64,000 bases of DNA from contig NZ_JACSCX010000003.1 in NCBI RefSeq assembly GCF_014333525.1, forward strand, positions 682,001 to 746,000, in the 5' to 3' direction. The notes beneath the pieces are model-generated. The model saw nothing but the letters and a program-made list of their open reading frames with translations. It had not been told where the DNA came from and made no database searches. The position numbers and the translations under genes were made by a program. This document shows positions 35,493-44,888 of this stretch, piece after piece. The stretch's first letter is position 1. Each line of letters opens with the position of its first letter. This stretch comes from Hymenobacter puniceus. GTDB lineage: Bacteria > Bacteroidota > Bacteroidia > Cytophagales > Hymenobacteraceae.

Positions 35493-35601
35493 AAAAGAAC
35501 GTCATGCTGAGCGCAGCCGAAGCATCTCTACCGCTTCGTCTTCACAATTGAGTTCGCCAGAAGTAGAGATGCTTCGACTGCGCTCAGCATGACGTTCTTT
35601 T
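35493..35601. repeat. Dispersed-type inverted repeat with GTCATGCTGAGCGCAG arms
   Basis: Two 38-bp arms (35493-35530, 35564-35601) pair with one mismatch around a 33-nt loop. The arm sequence (GTCATGCTGAGCGCAGCCGA, then AGCATCTCTA) resembles an intergenic repeat that I associate with Hymenobacter genomes. Several ACAACC units follow at 35606-35646. No gene is encoded. Confidence 0.8.
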
Positions 35602-35703
35602 GATCCACTAACAACCGACAACCGGCAACACAATAACCAACAACCCATTTTCCACCTCATACACTTCTTGACACGGCGTGTACTGATTTACTCATCTTAA
35701 GAC

Positions 35704-35895
35704 ATGTCCGCAAGCCTTCTCAAGAACTGTACGAGCCAGGAACAGCTGGAAAAGATCATCAAAGGCCAGGAACGCAAGTTCCGGTGGAGAGATGACTGGC
35801 CCACGATGGAGGCCGCCCTGCAGGCTGCTGGCACCGCCGCCATTGCCGCCCACGAAAGCAAGAAAACCGCTGACCAATTCCAGGACCCTGCTTAA
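35704..35895 (+). CDS. Small hypothetical protein upstream of folD
   Basis: The 63-residue protein (MSASLLKNCTSQEQLEKIIK...) is soluble, slightly charged and helical, with an alanine-rich centre. Its stop codon lies 12 nt before the folD start, so the two are probably co-transcribed. No family recognised; the codon usage is like that of neighbours, but the small size leaves some doubt. Confidence 0.55.
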   Translation: MSASLLKNCTSQEQLEKIIKGQERKFRWRDDWPTMEAALQAAGTAAIAAHESKKTADQFQDPA

Positions 35896-35907
35896 CTGCC
35901 AACCCCC

Positions 35908-36819
35908 ATGACCACTGCCCCCGACGCCACCACCTACCGCCTCATCGACGGCAAGCAAACCGCCGAGGCCATCAAGGAAGAAATTGCCGCCGAAGTAGCC
36001 CAGCGCAAAGCGGCTGGCCAAAAGACCCCGCACCTGGCTGCCATCCTGGTAGGCCACGACGGTGGCTCGGAAACCTACGTGCGCAACAAGGTGTTGGCCT
36101 GCGAGCGGGTAGGCTTCGAGAGCACGCTGCTGCGCTACGAAGACACCATCACGGAGGCCGAGCTGCTGGCAAAGGTGCAGGAGCTGAACGAGGATGACCG
36201 TATCGACGGCTTCATCGTGCAGCTGCCGCTGCCGCGCCACATCGACACCAACAAGGTGATTGAGGCGGTGCGGCCGGAGAAGGACGTAGACGGTTTCCAC
36301 CCGATGAACATCGGGCGGATGGTAGCCGGTTTGCCGGCCCTGCTGCCCGCCACGCCCTCAGGTATTGTGGAGCTGCTGCGCCGCTACGAGCTGCCGACGG
36401 ACGGCAAGCACTGCGTGGTAATCGGGCGCAGTAACATTGTAGGTACGCCGGTTAGTATTCTGCTGGCTAAGAACTTAGAGCCTGGCAACTGCACCGTGAC
36501 TTTATGCCACTCGCGCACCCAGAATCTGGCTGACATTACCCGCACCGCCGACATCCTGGTAGCTGCTTTGGGCCGCCCGGAGTTCGTGACGGCCGATATG
36601 GTGAAGCCCGGCGCGGTGGTAATCGACGTGGGCACCACCCGCGTGGAGGACGCTGACAAGAAGTCGGGCTGGGCGCTGAAGGGCGACGTGAACTTCACTG
36701 AAGTGGCGCCGCTTACGTCCTACATCACGCCCGTGCCGGGCGGGGTCGGGCCAATGACCATTGCCATGCTGCTGCTCAACACGCTGCGGGCGGCAAAAGG
36801 GGAGGTGTACCCGAAATAA
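35908..36819 (+). CDS. folD: Bifunctional methylene-THF dehydrogenase/cyclohydrolase FolD
   Basis: The 303-residue protein converts 5,10-methylene-THF to 10-formyl-THF through methenyl-THF, with NADP+. Family motifs are present: the [16 protein letters not shown] block with the catalytic tyrosine and lysine, [26 protein letters not shown], the Rossmann stretch [17 protein letters not shown], and the C-terminal [19 protein letters not shown]. The start at ATG 35908 yields a normal length. It supplies one-carbon units for purine and fMet synthesis. Confidence 0.97.
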   Translation: MTTAPDATTYRLIDGKQTAEAIKEEIAAEVAQRKAAGQKTPHLAAILVGHDGGSETYVRNKVLACERVGFESTLLRYEDTITEAELLAKVQELNEDDRIDGFIVQLPLPRHIDTNKVIEAVRPEKDVDGFHPMNIGRMVAGLPALLPATPSGIVELLRRYELPTDGKHCVVIGRSNIVGTPVSILLAKNLEPGNCTVTLCHSRTQNLADITRTADILVAALGRPEFVTADMVKPGAVVIDVGTTRVEDADKKSGWALKGDVNFTEVAPLTSYITPVPGGVGPMTIAMLLLNTLRAAKGEVYPK

Positions 36820-36824
36820 GCTGT

Positions 36825-36914
36825 CAGGTGGTGGTTGCCGGTTGTCAGTTGCCGCTTACTGGTTTGTTTGCAAAAGCACGCCAGCATATGCTGGCAACCG
36901 ACAACTACCACCTG
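36825..36914. repeat. Imperfect inverted repeat of the GGTTGTCAGTTGC type
   Basis: CAGGTGGTGGTTGCCGGTTG near 36825 and its mismatched complement ending at 36914 (GGCAACCGACAACTACCACC) form a dyad with a long loop. Units resemble those inside icmF at 28684-28815. It may act as terminator for folD. Confidence 0.6.
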
Positions 36915-36968
36915 TTAACTCATTACCGGCAGCTCATCCGTAAAATCCAACAAAACCAGCTCCGGGCT

Positions 36969-36998
36969 TTTGAATTTCGGGGCGTTGTACTACTTTTA
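36969..36998 (+). promoter_or_regulatory. Putative queE promoter
   Basis: TTTG at 36969-36972, an 18-nt spacer and TACTTTTA at 36991-36998 match the Bacteroidota promoter consensus with one mismatch in the -7 box. It is about 86 nt before the likely queE start. Confidence 0.4.
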
Positions 36999-37083
36999 AA
37001 GTCGGGCCGACGGATTTGGAGCCGAATCTGGTTTGATTCGGAGCGCCTGCCGGCAGTCCGGCTTTACCTGTTTCCCATTCATT

Positions 37084-37737
37084 TTGCTGCACGAACTTTC
37101 TCTTGTATCGGCGGCCTCAGGCAACACTGAGGTTCCGGCCGCTGCGCTGCCCCTCATGGAGCAGTTTTATACCATTCAGGGCGAAGGCTACAACACCGGC
37201 CGCGCCGCGTACTTTTTGCGCCTGGGCGGCTGCGACGTCGGCTGCGTCTGGTGCGACGTTAAGGAATCCTGGGACGCCGACAAGCACCCGCGCGTAGCCA
37301 TTGCCGACATGGTGGCGGCGGCCACTGCCCATCCGGGCCGCAACGTCGTCATCACCGGCGGTGAGCCGCTCATGCACCAGTTGGGGCCACTCACGCAGGC
37401 GCTGCACGCCGCCGGCTGCCAGAACTGGATTGAAACCTCCGGCGCCTACCCGCTTAGTGGTGAGTGGGACTGGATCTGCGTGTCGCCCAAAAAATTCAAG
37501 GCTCCGCTGCCCGAAACGCTGCAGCAGGCCCACGAACTCAAGATTATCGTGTTCAATACTTCGGACTTTGCCTGGGCCGAGCAGCACGCCGCGCAGGTAG
37601 GCCAGCAGTGCCGGCTGTACCTGCAGCCGGAGTGGAGCAGGGCGTCGCAGATGATGCCTTTGATTGTGGACTATGTGAAAGACAATCCACAGTGGCAGGT
37701 GTCGTTACAGACGCATAAATTCCTTGATATCCCGTAG
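37084..37737 (+). CDS. queE: 7-carboxy-7-deazaguanine synthase QueE (radical SAM)
   Basis: A radical SAM enzyme that makes 7-carboxy-7-deazaguanine in the queuosine pathway. The QueE hallmark is FYTIQGEGYNTGRAAYFLRL, followed by a C-x3-C-x2-C cluster in GGCDVGCVWCDVKESW that binds the 4Fe-4S cluster. Later blocks are VVITGGEPLMHQLG, WIETSGAYPLSG and VSPKKFKAPLPE. The start is uncertain: no ATG precedes the conserved region except ATG 37156 (MEQFYTIQ), so I chose TTG 37084, which adds a plausible N-terminal arm; TTG 37033 is also possible. It ends 11 nt before the PorE-like gene, possibly in the same transcript. Confidence 0.9.
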   Translation: MLHELSLVSAASGNTEVPAAALPLMEQFYTIQGEGYNTGRAAYFLRLGGCDVGCVWCDVKESWDADKHPRVAIADMVAAATAHPGRNVVITGGEPLMHQLGPLTQALHAAGCQNWIETSGAYPLSGEWDWICVSPKKFKAPLPETLQQAHELKIIVFNTSDFAWAEQHAAQVGQQCRLYLQPEWSRASQMMPLIVDYVKDNPQWQVSLQTHKFLDIP

Positions 37738-37748
37738 TTGCCTGCTTT

Positions 37749-39689
37749 ATGCGCCGAATATTGTCTGCCTTGCCATTGCTGGCCTGTACGTTGCTTCCAC
37801 TGGTTGCGGCAGCGCAAACCACTTTAGCCACAGCCAATACCAAGGCGCGCAGTCTTTGGGACAAAGCCCAAACACAAGCCAAGGAACGCAACTTCACCAA
37901 GGCCATTGAAACCCTGACGGTACTCAATCAGAAGTTTCCGTCGTTGGGCGAGCCGTATGTGCTGCGCGGCTCTTTGCTCAAAGCCATGGGCGAAAACCGT
38001 CCGGCGTTTGAGGCTTACCGCGACGGATTGGCTAAGCTACCTGCTGACGCCAACCGTGCTACCGACTACTATACGCTGGGCGAACTGGCCATGAGCTTTG
38101 GCGAGTACCAAACCGCCGCCGAAAGCTACCGGCGTCTGCTTAAAACCGGCCCCAAAGGGCAGCGTTTTGCCTCCAAGGCCCAACGGCAGCTTTTAAACTG
38201 TGAGTTTGCAGCCAAGGCCATTGCCAACCCCATTGGAGTTCAACCCGATCGGCTTGGGGCACCGTTGAACACGTTCCGGTTTCAGTATTTTCCTGCGCTC
38301 ACTGCCGACAGCCGCTTCCTGCTTTTCACGGGACGCCCTACTTCCGAAAGTGGTGAGGACTTGTTTGTGTCGCGTATGAACAAGGATGGCAGCATCGGCG
38401 ACCCTGCTTCCATCTCGCCCTTCATCAATACGCCCTACAACGAAGGCGCCGGAACCATTTCCGGCGACGGCAAGACGCTGGTCTTTGCGTCCTGCGACCG
38501 GCCAAACTCGGTTGGCAACTGCGACCTGTATATTTCTCGCCGCACCGGCAACAACTGGAGCAAGCCGCAGAACCTGGGCCGCACCGTAAACTCGGTGGAA
38601 TGGGATTCGCAGCCAACCCTGTCGGCCGATGGCCGCACGCTGTATTTCACGTCTACGCGTCGGGGCGGGCAAGGCCAGGAAGATATTTACGTAACTACGC
38701 TGGGCACCAATGGCAACTGGAGCCCCGCCCGTAACCTGGGACGCCCTGTGAATACTGCCGGCAAGGACATGGCACCCTTTATACATGCCAGCACCAGCAC
38801 GCTGTATTACGTTACGGATGGGCTGGTGGGCATGGGTGGGCTGGATGTGTACCGCTGCGAAATGCAGAGCGCTACAAGCTGGAGTGAGCCCGTTAACCTG
38901 GGCTATCCGCTTAACACCCATGAGAATGAAGCGTCGTTGTTCATTTCCTCCGACAACCGCCGCGGCTTTTGTTCCCGCTCACGGGCCGCAGAGCCGGGCG
39001 TGCGCAAAGAGCAGGACCGCCCGGTAGAGCTGTTCAGCTTTGAAGTGCCGCCGCAGGTGCGGGCACGTGAAACCAGCACCTACACCCAGGGCCGCGTTTT
39101 CGATGCCGTCACCAAGAAGCCCATCCAGGCCGATGTGCAGCTCTATGACCTGAACACGGATGAATTGACCCAGTATGTATCCTCCGACTCGGAAAACGGC
39201 GACTACACGGTGGTGCTGAACGAAGGCCGGCAATACGCTATGTACGCCTCGGCTGACAAGTACCTGATGAATAGCCTTAGCTTTGACTACAGCGACAAAC
39301 GCAGCTTCGACCCGCTGGTGCTGGACATTTACCTAGAGCCGGTGCGCTCCGGCCGCAGTATTGTGCTGAATAACCTGTTTTTCGATACCCGCGAGTTTGC
39401 CCTCAAGCCCAAATCGCGCACGGAGCTCAACCGGCTAGTAGGCTTTATGAAGCAGTATCCGGAAATTCAGGTAGAGATAATAGGCCACACCGACGATGTC
39501 GGGTCCGACGACGACAACCAGGTACTCTCGCAGAACCGCGCCAAATCTGTGTATAGCTACCTGATTAGTCAGGGAGTGAAAGTCAACCGCTTGCGGTTTA
39601 AAGGCTATGGGGAAAGCAAACCGTTGGTAGCCAATGATACAGAAGCTCATCGCCAACAAAACCGGCGTATTGAGTTGAGAATACTGTAG
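37749..39689 (+). CDS. OmpA-family protein with TPR, beta-propeller and carboxypeptidase-like domains (PorE-like)
   Basis: The 646-residue exported protein has, in order, a signal segment with a possible lipobox (LLAC, residues 10-13), a TPR-like region (residues ~30-150, YVLRGSLLKAMGENRPAFEAY), a PD40/WD40-like propeller (residues ~165-420, GEDLFVSRMNKDGSIGDP, SADGRTLYFTSTRRGGQGQED), a carboxypeptidase-regulatory-like beta sandwich (residues ~440-520) and a C-terminal OmpA domain with EIIGHTDDVGSDDDNQVLSQ and NRAKSVYSYL. This order is that of PorE, a peptidoglycan-binding part of the T9SS, but many Bacteroidota paralogues share it. Periplasmic or outer-membrane inner leaflet. A terminator follows. 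Confidence 0.85.
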   Translation: MRRILSALPLLACTLLPLVAAAQTTLATANTKARSLWDKAQTQAKERNFTKAIETLTVLNQKFPSLGEPYVLRGSLLKAMGENRPAFEAYRDGLAKLPADANRATDYYTLGELAMSFGEYQTAAESYRRLLKTGPKGQRFASKAQRQLLNCEFAAKAIANPIGVQPDRLGAPLNTFRFQYFPALTADSRFLLFTGRPTSESGEDLFVSRMNKDGSIGDPASISPFINTPYNEGAGTISGDGKTLVFASCDRPNSVGNCDLYISRRTGNNWSKPQNLGRTVNSVEWDSQPTLSADGRTLYFTSTRRGGQGQEDIYVTTLGTNGNWSPARNLGRPVNTAGKDMAPFIHASTSTLYYVTDGLVGMGGLDVYRCEMQSATSWSEPVNLGYPLNTHENEASLFISSDNRRGFCSRSRAAEPGVRKEQDRPVELFSFEVPPQVRARETSTYTQGRVFDAVTKKPIQADVQLYDLNTDELTQYVSSDSENGDYTVVLNEGRQYAMYASADKYLMNSLSFDYSDKRSFDPLVLDIYLEPVRSGRSIVLNNLFFDTREFALKPKSRTELNRLVGFMKQYPEIQVEIIGHTDDVGSDDDNQVLSQNRAKSVYSYLISQGVKVNRLRFKGYGESKPLVANDTEAHRQQNRRIELRIL

Positions 39690-39727
39690 TTCCCAAAGAC
39701 GCCAGGGGCAACCCAGCACCATTTTAG

Positions 39728-39759
39728 AATCCGGCAGCAGTAGCTGTCGGATTTTTTTG
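39728..39759 (+). terminator. Terminator of the PorE-like gene
   Basis: AATCCGGCAGC and GCTGTCGGATT pair (one G-U) around AGTA, followed by a T run. Confidence 0.85.
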
Positions 39760-39857
39760 TTTGCATTATTCCTTTTGGCTAGGATTATAAGATGCTGATT
39801 GTCAACAGCAGGAGGGAGGGCTGCAAAAGCTTGTAATTAGAATAGTTATAAAAATAA

Positions 39858-39888
39858 TTTGTATTATTAAATTTTTGTTGTACATTTG
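39858..39888 (+). promoter_or_regulatory. Consensus Bacteroidota promoter
   Basis: TTTG at 39858-39861, exactly 19 nt, then TACATTTG at 39881-39888: a full match to TTTG-N19-TAnnTTTG. Transcription should begin near 39895, giving an ~85-nt leader before the small secreted gene at 39980. Confidence 0.8.
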
Positions 39889-39979
39889 ATTACTCTGAAC
39901 GCTCAGACTCCTCCCTCCTACTGGTGCGCCCCGGGTATCATCTGACATTTCATCTTTCACTTTCCAACCCCCTAGTAGT

Positions 39980-40342
39980 ATGAAACGAGTTTTTCTCACT
40001 GGCTTGGCAGTGGCCCTGTTCTTTGTAGCGCAGGCTAAATCGAATGGCGAAGCAACCCTGGTAGCCCGCGCAACGGCGCTCACCCGCATTCAGGCAGAAA
40101 AGGCCCACCTCGATGAGGGCCAATACCTGCGAGTGAAGCAACTCAACATCCGGATGTTTTCGGAGATGGAAGACCTAAAGACTCGCTTTGCTGCCGATCC
40201 TGCTATTATGGATGAACGCCTGGCCGTAGCGCAGGCCCACTACGAAATGGCACTGACTGCCATTATGCGTCCTGCGCAACTTGCCGTGTTCCAGCAGTCA
40301 CGCACCTCCATGACGGCGCTGAGCACGTCAGCTCCAAAGTAA
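39980..40342 (+). CDS. Small secreted helical protein (copy 1)
   Basis: The 120-residue protein has a signal peptide (MKRVFLTGLAVALFFVAQA) and an all-helical mature domain with ATALTRIQAEKAHLDEGQYL, VKQLNIRMFSEMEDLKTRFA and a final AIMRPAQLAVFQQSRTSM. It has the feel of Spy/CpxP-type periplasmic helical proteins (helix, YLRVKQLN, helix, RP.Q), though the classical LTxxQ motif is not exact. It is paralogous to the next gene at 40653. Both have their own promoter, so this is a duplicated single-gene unit rather than an operon. Function unknown; stress-related periplasmic chaperone is one guess. Confidence 0.75.
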   Translation: MKRVFLTGLAVALFFVAQAKSNGEATLVARATALTRIQAEKAHLDEGQYLRVKQLNIRMFSEMEDLKTRFAADPAIMDERLAVAQAHYEMALTAIMRPAQLAVFQQSRTSMTALSTSAPK

Positions 40343-40353
40343 AAAGCGAACTG

Positions 40354-40398
40354 TTATTCATAGGAGCAGCTCGTGCAAACGGGCGTTCCTATGAATAA
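40354..40398 (+). terminator. 12-bp hairpin after the first small secreted gene
   Basis: TTATTCATAGGA and TCCTATGAATAA pair perfectly across a 21-nt loop. There is no T run on the plus strand, so its role is uncertain. Confidence 0.5.
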
Positions 40399-40529
40399 GG
40401 CAGTGGCACCGAAACTGTACCGGACTTTGCATACGCTTTAAGCCGGCCAGCGGAAAGCAACAAGGCTGAGCAAGATGGAAGAGAAAAAATACCATCTAAT
40501 GTTATTTGTAAATAAATCGTTAAAATATG

Positions 40530-40559
40530 TTGATATTAAGCAATAATGTGTTATATTCA
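40530..40559 (+). promoter_or_regulatory. Promoter of the second small secreted gene
   Basis: TTG at 40530-40532, 19 nt, then TATATTCA at 40552-40559 resembles the consensus with two -7 mismatches. It sits in an AT-rich stretch. Confidence 0.45.
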
Positions 40560-40652
40560 TATGCGTAAATGCTGCCATGGGTTGCTGTTTATTGAGTAGC
40601 CTTGGTTGATGAACTAGTAAGCCTTTCACCTCCACCAAAACTCCCAACTATC

Positions 40653-41012
40653 ATGAAAAACCTCTCCGCACTCTTAATGCTCCTGCTACTGCTGACTACG
40701 GGAGTGGCTGCCGCCGGCCCCGGCGACCAACAGAAGATTACGGCGCGTGCCACCACGCTCACCCGGCAGATGGCCCGCGTAACACCCCTGAATGAAGGCC
40801 AATACGTGAAAGTACGCCAGCTGAACCTGCGTCTGCTCAGTGAAATGCAGGTTGTTCAGTCGCGCTTCGCCAACGATGCCACCGCTCTGGATCAGCAGCT
40901 GGCAGAAGTGCAGGCCCGCTACGAGTGGGACCTGGCCACGATTCTGTGGCCCCGCCAGATGGTGGCTTATACCCAGGCCAAAGCAGATCTGATGGCCTTC
41001 GGCAGCCGCTAG
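40653..41012 (+). CDS. Small secreted helical protein (copy 2)
   Basis: The 119-residue paralogue of the gene at 39980. The signal peptide is MKNLSALLMLLLLLTTGVAAA, then the aligned helices ATTLTRQMARVTPLNEGQYV, VRQLNLRLLSEMQVVQSRFA and WPRQMVAYTQAKADLMAF. Matching positions (LNEGQY/LDEGQY, RQLN/KQLN, RFA, ARYEW/AHYEM) show common descent. The ATG at 40653 gives the signal peptide. The gene is convergent with citrate synthase and shares a bidirectional terminator. Confidence 0.75.
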   Translation: MKNLSALLMLLLLLTTGVAAAGPGDQQKITARATTLTRQMARVTPLNEGQYVKVRQLNLRLLSEMQVVQSRFANDATALDQQLAEVQARYEWDLATILWPRQMVAYTQAKADLMAFGSR

Positions 41013-41033
41013 TACGCTTCGCTTAGTAAGTAG

Positions 41034-41081
41034 AACAAGAAGAAGGCCCGCTCTCAATCGAGAGCGGGCCTTCTTCTTGTT
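41034..41081. terminator. 22-bp perfect hairpin between convergent genes
   Basis: AACAAGAAGAAGGCCCGCTC (plus TC) pairs perfectly with its complement across AATC. It ends both the small secreted gene and gltA. Confidence 0.9.
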
Positions 41082-41104
41082 TCAGTACAGTTTACGGGGG
41101 CAGA

Positions 41105-42394
<1,290 letters not shown>

Positions 42395-42625
42395 AAGAGA
42401 GGATTAGAGGTGGTTCGGGGGCGAAGCTAAAGAATTACCGGCTAGCCGGAAAGCCTGCGCTTGTTTGAGTACTGCTACTACAAACCGTGCCCTTGGGTTG
42501 TTTGAGAAAGAATGTATCCGCAAAGAAAAGCAGTCTGGCCGTACGGGTAGCACGCCAGCCGTCATTTTAATCGAGATTAAATGTGCTGGTCAGCGAAAAT
42601 TCGCCTGCAAGCTACTGGCCGAGCT

Positions 42626-44017
42626 TTATTTGCCGATGCAGAACTGGGTGAAAATACTGGTCAGCAAGTCGTCGGAGGAAATTTCGCCGGTGATTTCGCC
42701 GAGAGCGGCCAGCGCGTGGCGCAAATCAGCGGCCAGCAGTTCGGTGCCAGCTCCGGTAGCCAGACCCGTCAGCACGGCGCCGAGGGCCTGCGCGGCCGCC
42801 TCCAGGCTACGGGCATGGCGCAGGTTGGTGACGATGGTGCTGCCGCCCAACCGGTCGAGGCCTTCGCCCCGAACGAGGTGCAGCAGCGTTTGCTGCAGCT
42901 CGTCGAGGCCATCGCCGCGGCTGGCGGCAATGAGCACGGTGTCGGGGCGGTTGCGGAAGGCATCCAGTTCCGGATCGGAGGCTGTGTCGAGCTTGTTGCC
43001 GACGGCCAGCACCGGCACACCGGGGGCCAGCCCCAATGCTTGAATCTCATCTTGAAGCTGCGCGGGCGTAGTAGTCGTAATATCAAACAGATACACTACT
43101 AAAGCCGCCTGTAAAACCCGCTTCATGGTCCGCTCTACGCCCATAGATTCCACCACGTCGGTGGTGGTGCGCAGGCCGGCGGTATCCACGAACCGGAAGC
43201 GGATGCCGTCGAGGCTCACTTCATCTTCGATAAGGTCGCGAGTGGTGCCGGCAATGGCTGACACGATGGCCCGCTCTTCGTTGAGCAAGGCGTTGAGCAA
43301 GGTACTTTTGCCGGCATTGGGCCGCCCGGCAATAACGGTAGTCACGCCATGCTTGATGACGTTGCCCAACTCAAACGAGCGCAGCAACCGGCGAACCAGG
43401 GCCTGGACTTCCTGCAATAGTGTTACCAGCCCGGTACGGTCGGCAAACTCCACGTCTTCTTCGCCGAAGTCCAGCTCCAGCTCCAATAGGGCCGCAAATT
43501 GCACGAGGCGGCCCCGCAGGTCCTTTAGCTCGCGGGAGAAGCCGCCCCGCATCTGCTGCATGGCTACCTGGTGCGAAAGCTGCGAGTCGGCGGCAATCAG
43601 GTCGGCTACAGCTTCAGCCTGGGCCAGGTCGAAGGCGCCGTGCAGGAAGGCGCGCTTGGTGAACTCGCCGGCCTCGGCGAGCCGGGCGCCGCGCCGCACG
43701 AACAGGCGCAGCACTTCCTGCACGATGTAGTCGGAGCCGTGGCAGCTGATTTCCACCACGTCTTCGCGGGTGTAGGAGTGCGGAGCCCGAAACAACGACA
43801 CCACCACTTCATCCAGAATCCGGTCGGCGTCGCGGATGGTGCCATAGTGCAGCGTGTGGCCCGGCTGGTCGCGCAGGCGCTTGCCGGCAAAAGCGGCATC
43901 AGTAAGGGCAATAGCATCCGGACCGGAAAGGCGCAGTACGGCAATGGCGCCCGCGCCCAGTGGCGTCGAGAGGGCAATGATGGTATCGGAAAGCGCGGGA
44001 GGGTAGGCGACGGCCAC
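42626..44017 (-). CDS. mnmE: tRNA modification GTPase MnmE
   Basis: The 463-residue GTPase, together with MnmG, builds 5-carboxymethylaminomethyl-uridine at wobble position 34. Features are the N-terminal THF-binding domain (DTIIALSTPLGAGAIAVLRL), the helical domain with an inserted G domain (AGRPNAGKSTLLNALL, the switch motif AIAGTTRDLIEDEV, DTAGLR, NKLD) and the C-terminal CIGK. The start was set at GTG 44017, since the promoter at 44041-44069 leaves no room for an earlier one; TTG 44023 is possible too. The length is normal. The cysteine of CIGK binds the catalytic potassium-related site region. Confidence 0.95.
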   Translation of the reverse strand: MAVAYPPALSDTIIALSTPLGAGAIAVLRLSGPDAIALTDAAFAGKRLRDQPGHTLHYGTIRDADRILDEVVVSLFRAPHSYTREDVVEISCHGSDYIVQEVLRLFVRRGARLAEAGEFTKRAFLHGAFDLAQAEAVADLIAADSQLSHQVAMQQMRGGFSRELKDLRGRLVQFAALLELELDFGEEDVEFADRTGLVTLLQEVQALVRRLLRSFELGNVIKHGVTTVIAGRPNAGKSTLLNALLNEERAIVSAIAGTTRDLIEDEVSLDGIRFRFVDTAGLRTTTDVVESMGVERTMKRVLQAALVVYLFDITTTTPAQLQDEIQALGLAPGVPVLAVGNKLDTASDPELDAFRNRPDTVLIAASRGDGLDELQQTLLHLVRGEGLDRLGGSTIVTNLRHARSLEAAAQALGAVLTGLATGAGTELLAADLRHALAALGEITGEISSDDLLTSIFTQFCIGK

Positions 44018-44040
44018 AGGCAAAAAGGCTGGTTCGGCTG

Positions 44041-44069
44041 CAAAGGTACGCAACCCACACCGGGCACAA
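44041..44069 (-). promoter_or_regulatory. mnmE promoter
   Basis: On the minus strand TTG (44069-44067), 18 nt, then TACCTTTG (44048-44041) match the Bacteroidota consensus. The gene would be almost leaderless from here. Confidence 0.6.
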
Positions 44070-44096
44070 GTATCCGAACGAGCAGGCCTATGGCAA

Positions 44097-44768
44097 TCAG
44101 CTGGCGGCCTGCCCGGCTACGAAAAGGTTGCGGCTTACTTCCGCCGACAGCATAGTGGTTGCCTGCTTGTTGATTCTGACCTCTAAAGAGTTATCAAAGG
44201 CCACCTTGTCCAGCACTTCAATGTAAGAACCCAGCTTGAGGCCAGCTTTATCCAGGTACTGCAGAAAGGTGACGGAGGTATTCTTGACGGCTACCACGGG
44301 GCCTTGCTCACCGGGCTGCAGGTCGGCCACGAGGCGGTGGGTGGGGCGCAGCATGGCCCCGTCCTCAGTCGGGATAGGGTCGCCGTGCGGGTCGAGGCGC
44401 GGGAATCCCAGGAACTCGTCGAGGCGGCGCACCAGCAGTGGAGAGTCGATGTGCTCCATCTGCTCGGCCACTTCGTGCACTTCGTCCCAGTTGAAGCCCA
44501 GCTTTTGCACCAGAAACACTTCCCACAACCGGTGCTTGCGAATAGTGAGTAGGGCCAACTGCCGCCCTTCGGGCGTGAGCGACACGCCGCGGTAGCGCTG
44601 GTAGTGCAGCAGGCCCTTCTCGCTGAGGCGGCGCAGCATATCCGTGACCGAAGCCGGGCGGGTTTGCAGCACCTCGGCAATGCTGTTGGTACTCACATCG
44701 GAGCCCGGCGCCGCCTCCGCCAGCTTGTACACGGCCTTCAGGTAGTTTTCCTCGGTGAAGCTGGGCAT
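44097..44768 (-). CDS. DtxR/MntR-family metal-dependent regulator
   Basis: The 223-residue repressor has an N-terminal winged helix (EENYLKAVYKLAEAAPGSDV, DMLRRLSEKGLLHYQRYRG), the metal-binding/dimerisation domain with RKHRLWEVFL, HEVAEQMEHIDSPLLVRRLD and HGDPIPTEDG, and a C-terminal FeoA/SH3-like domain. It probably binds Fe2+ or Mn2+ and represses transport genes; I see no classical operator here. It lies downstream of fabH and an inverted repeat, and reads towards mnmE. Confidence 0.9.
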   Translation of the reverse strand: MPSFTEENYLKAVYKLAEAAPGSDVSTNSIAEVLQTRPASVTDMLRRLSEKGLLHYQRYRGVSLTPEGRQLALLTIRKHRLWEVFLVQKLGFNWDEVHEVAEQMEHIDSPLLVRRLDEFLGFPRLDPHGDPIPTEDGAMLRPTHRLVADLQPGEQGPVVAVKNTSVTFLQYLDKAGLKLGSYIEVLDKVAFDNSLEVRINKQATTMLSAEVSRNLFVAGQAAS

Positions 44769-44781
44769 CTGTTTGAATTAA

Positions 44782-44881
44782 AAATTAAGAATTGAGAAGT
44801 GAAAATTAAGAACGGCCGCTTCCGAGCTGTAGTAGCGTCAGGAAGCGGCCATTTTTAATTCTTACTTCTCAATTCTTAATT
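44782..44881. repeat. Inverted repeat with AATTAAGAATTGAGAAGT arms
   Basis: Arms 44782-44822 and 44841-44881 pair with a few mismatches, with a GC-rich core GGCCGCTTCC / GGAAGCGGCC and AT-rich outer parts. It is similar in plan to the element at 9321-9484. It probably ends fabH transcription. Confidence 0.75.
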
Positions 44882-44888
44882 GACTTCA

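Noticed and set aside
42566..42582. Palindrome TTTAATCGAGATTAAA as an operator near gltA/mnmE
   Set aside because: It lies between the mnmE stop and gltA start, AT-rich and short, with no second copy and no regulator to link it to.
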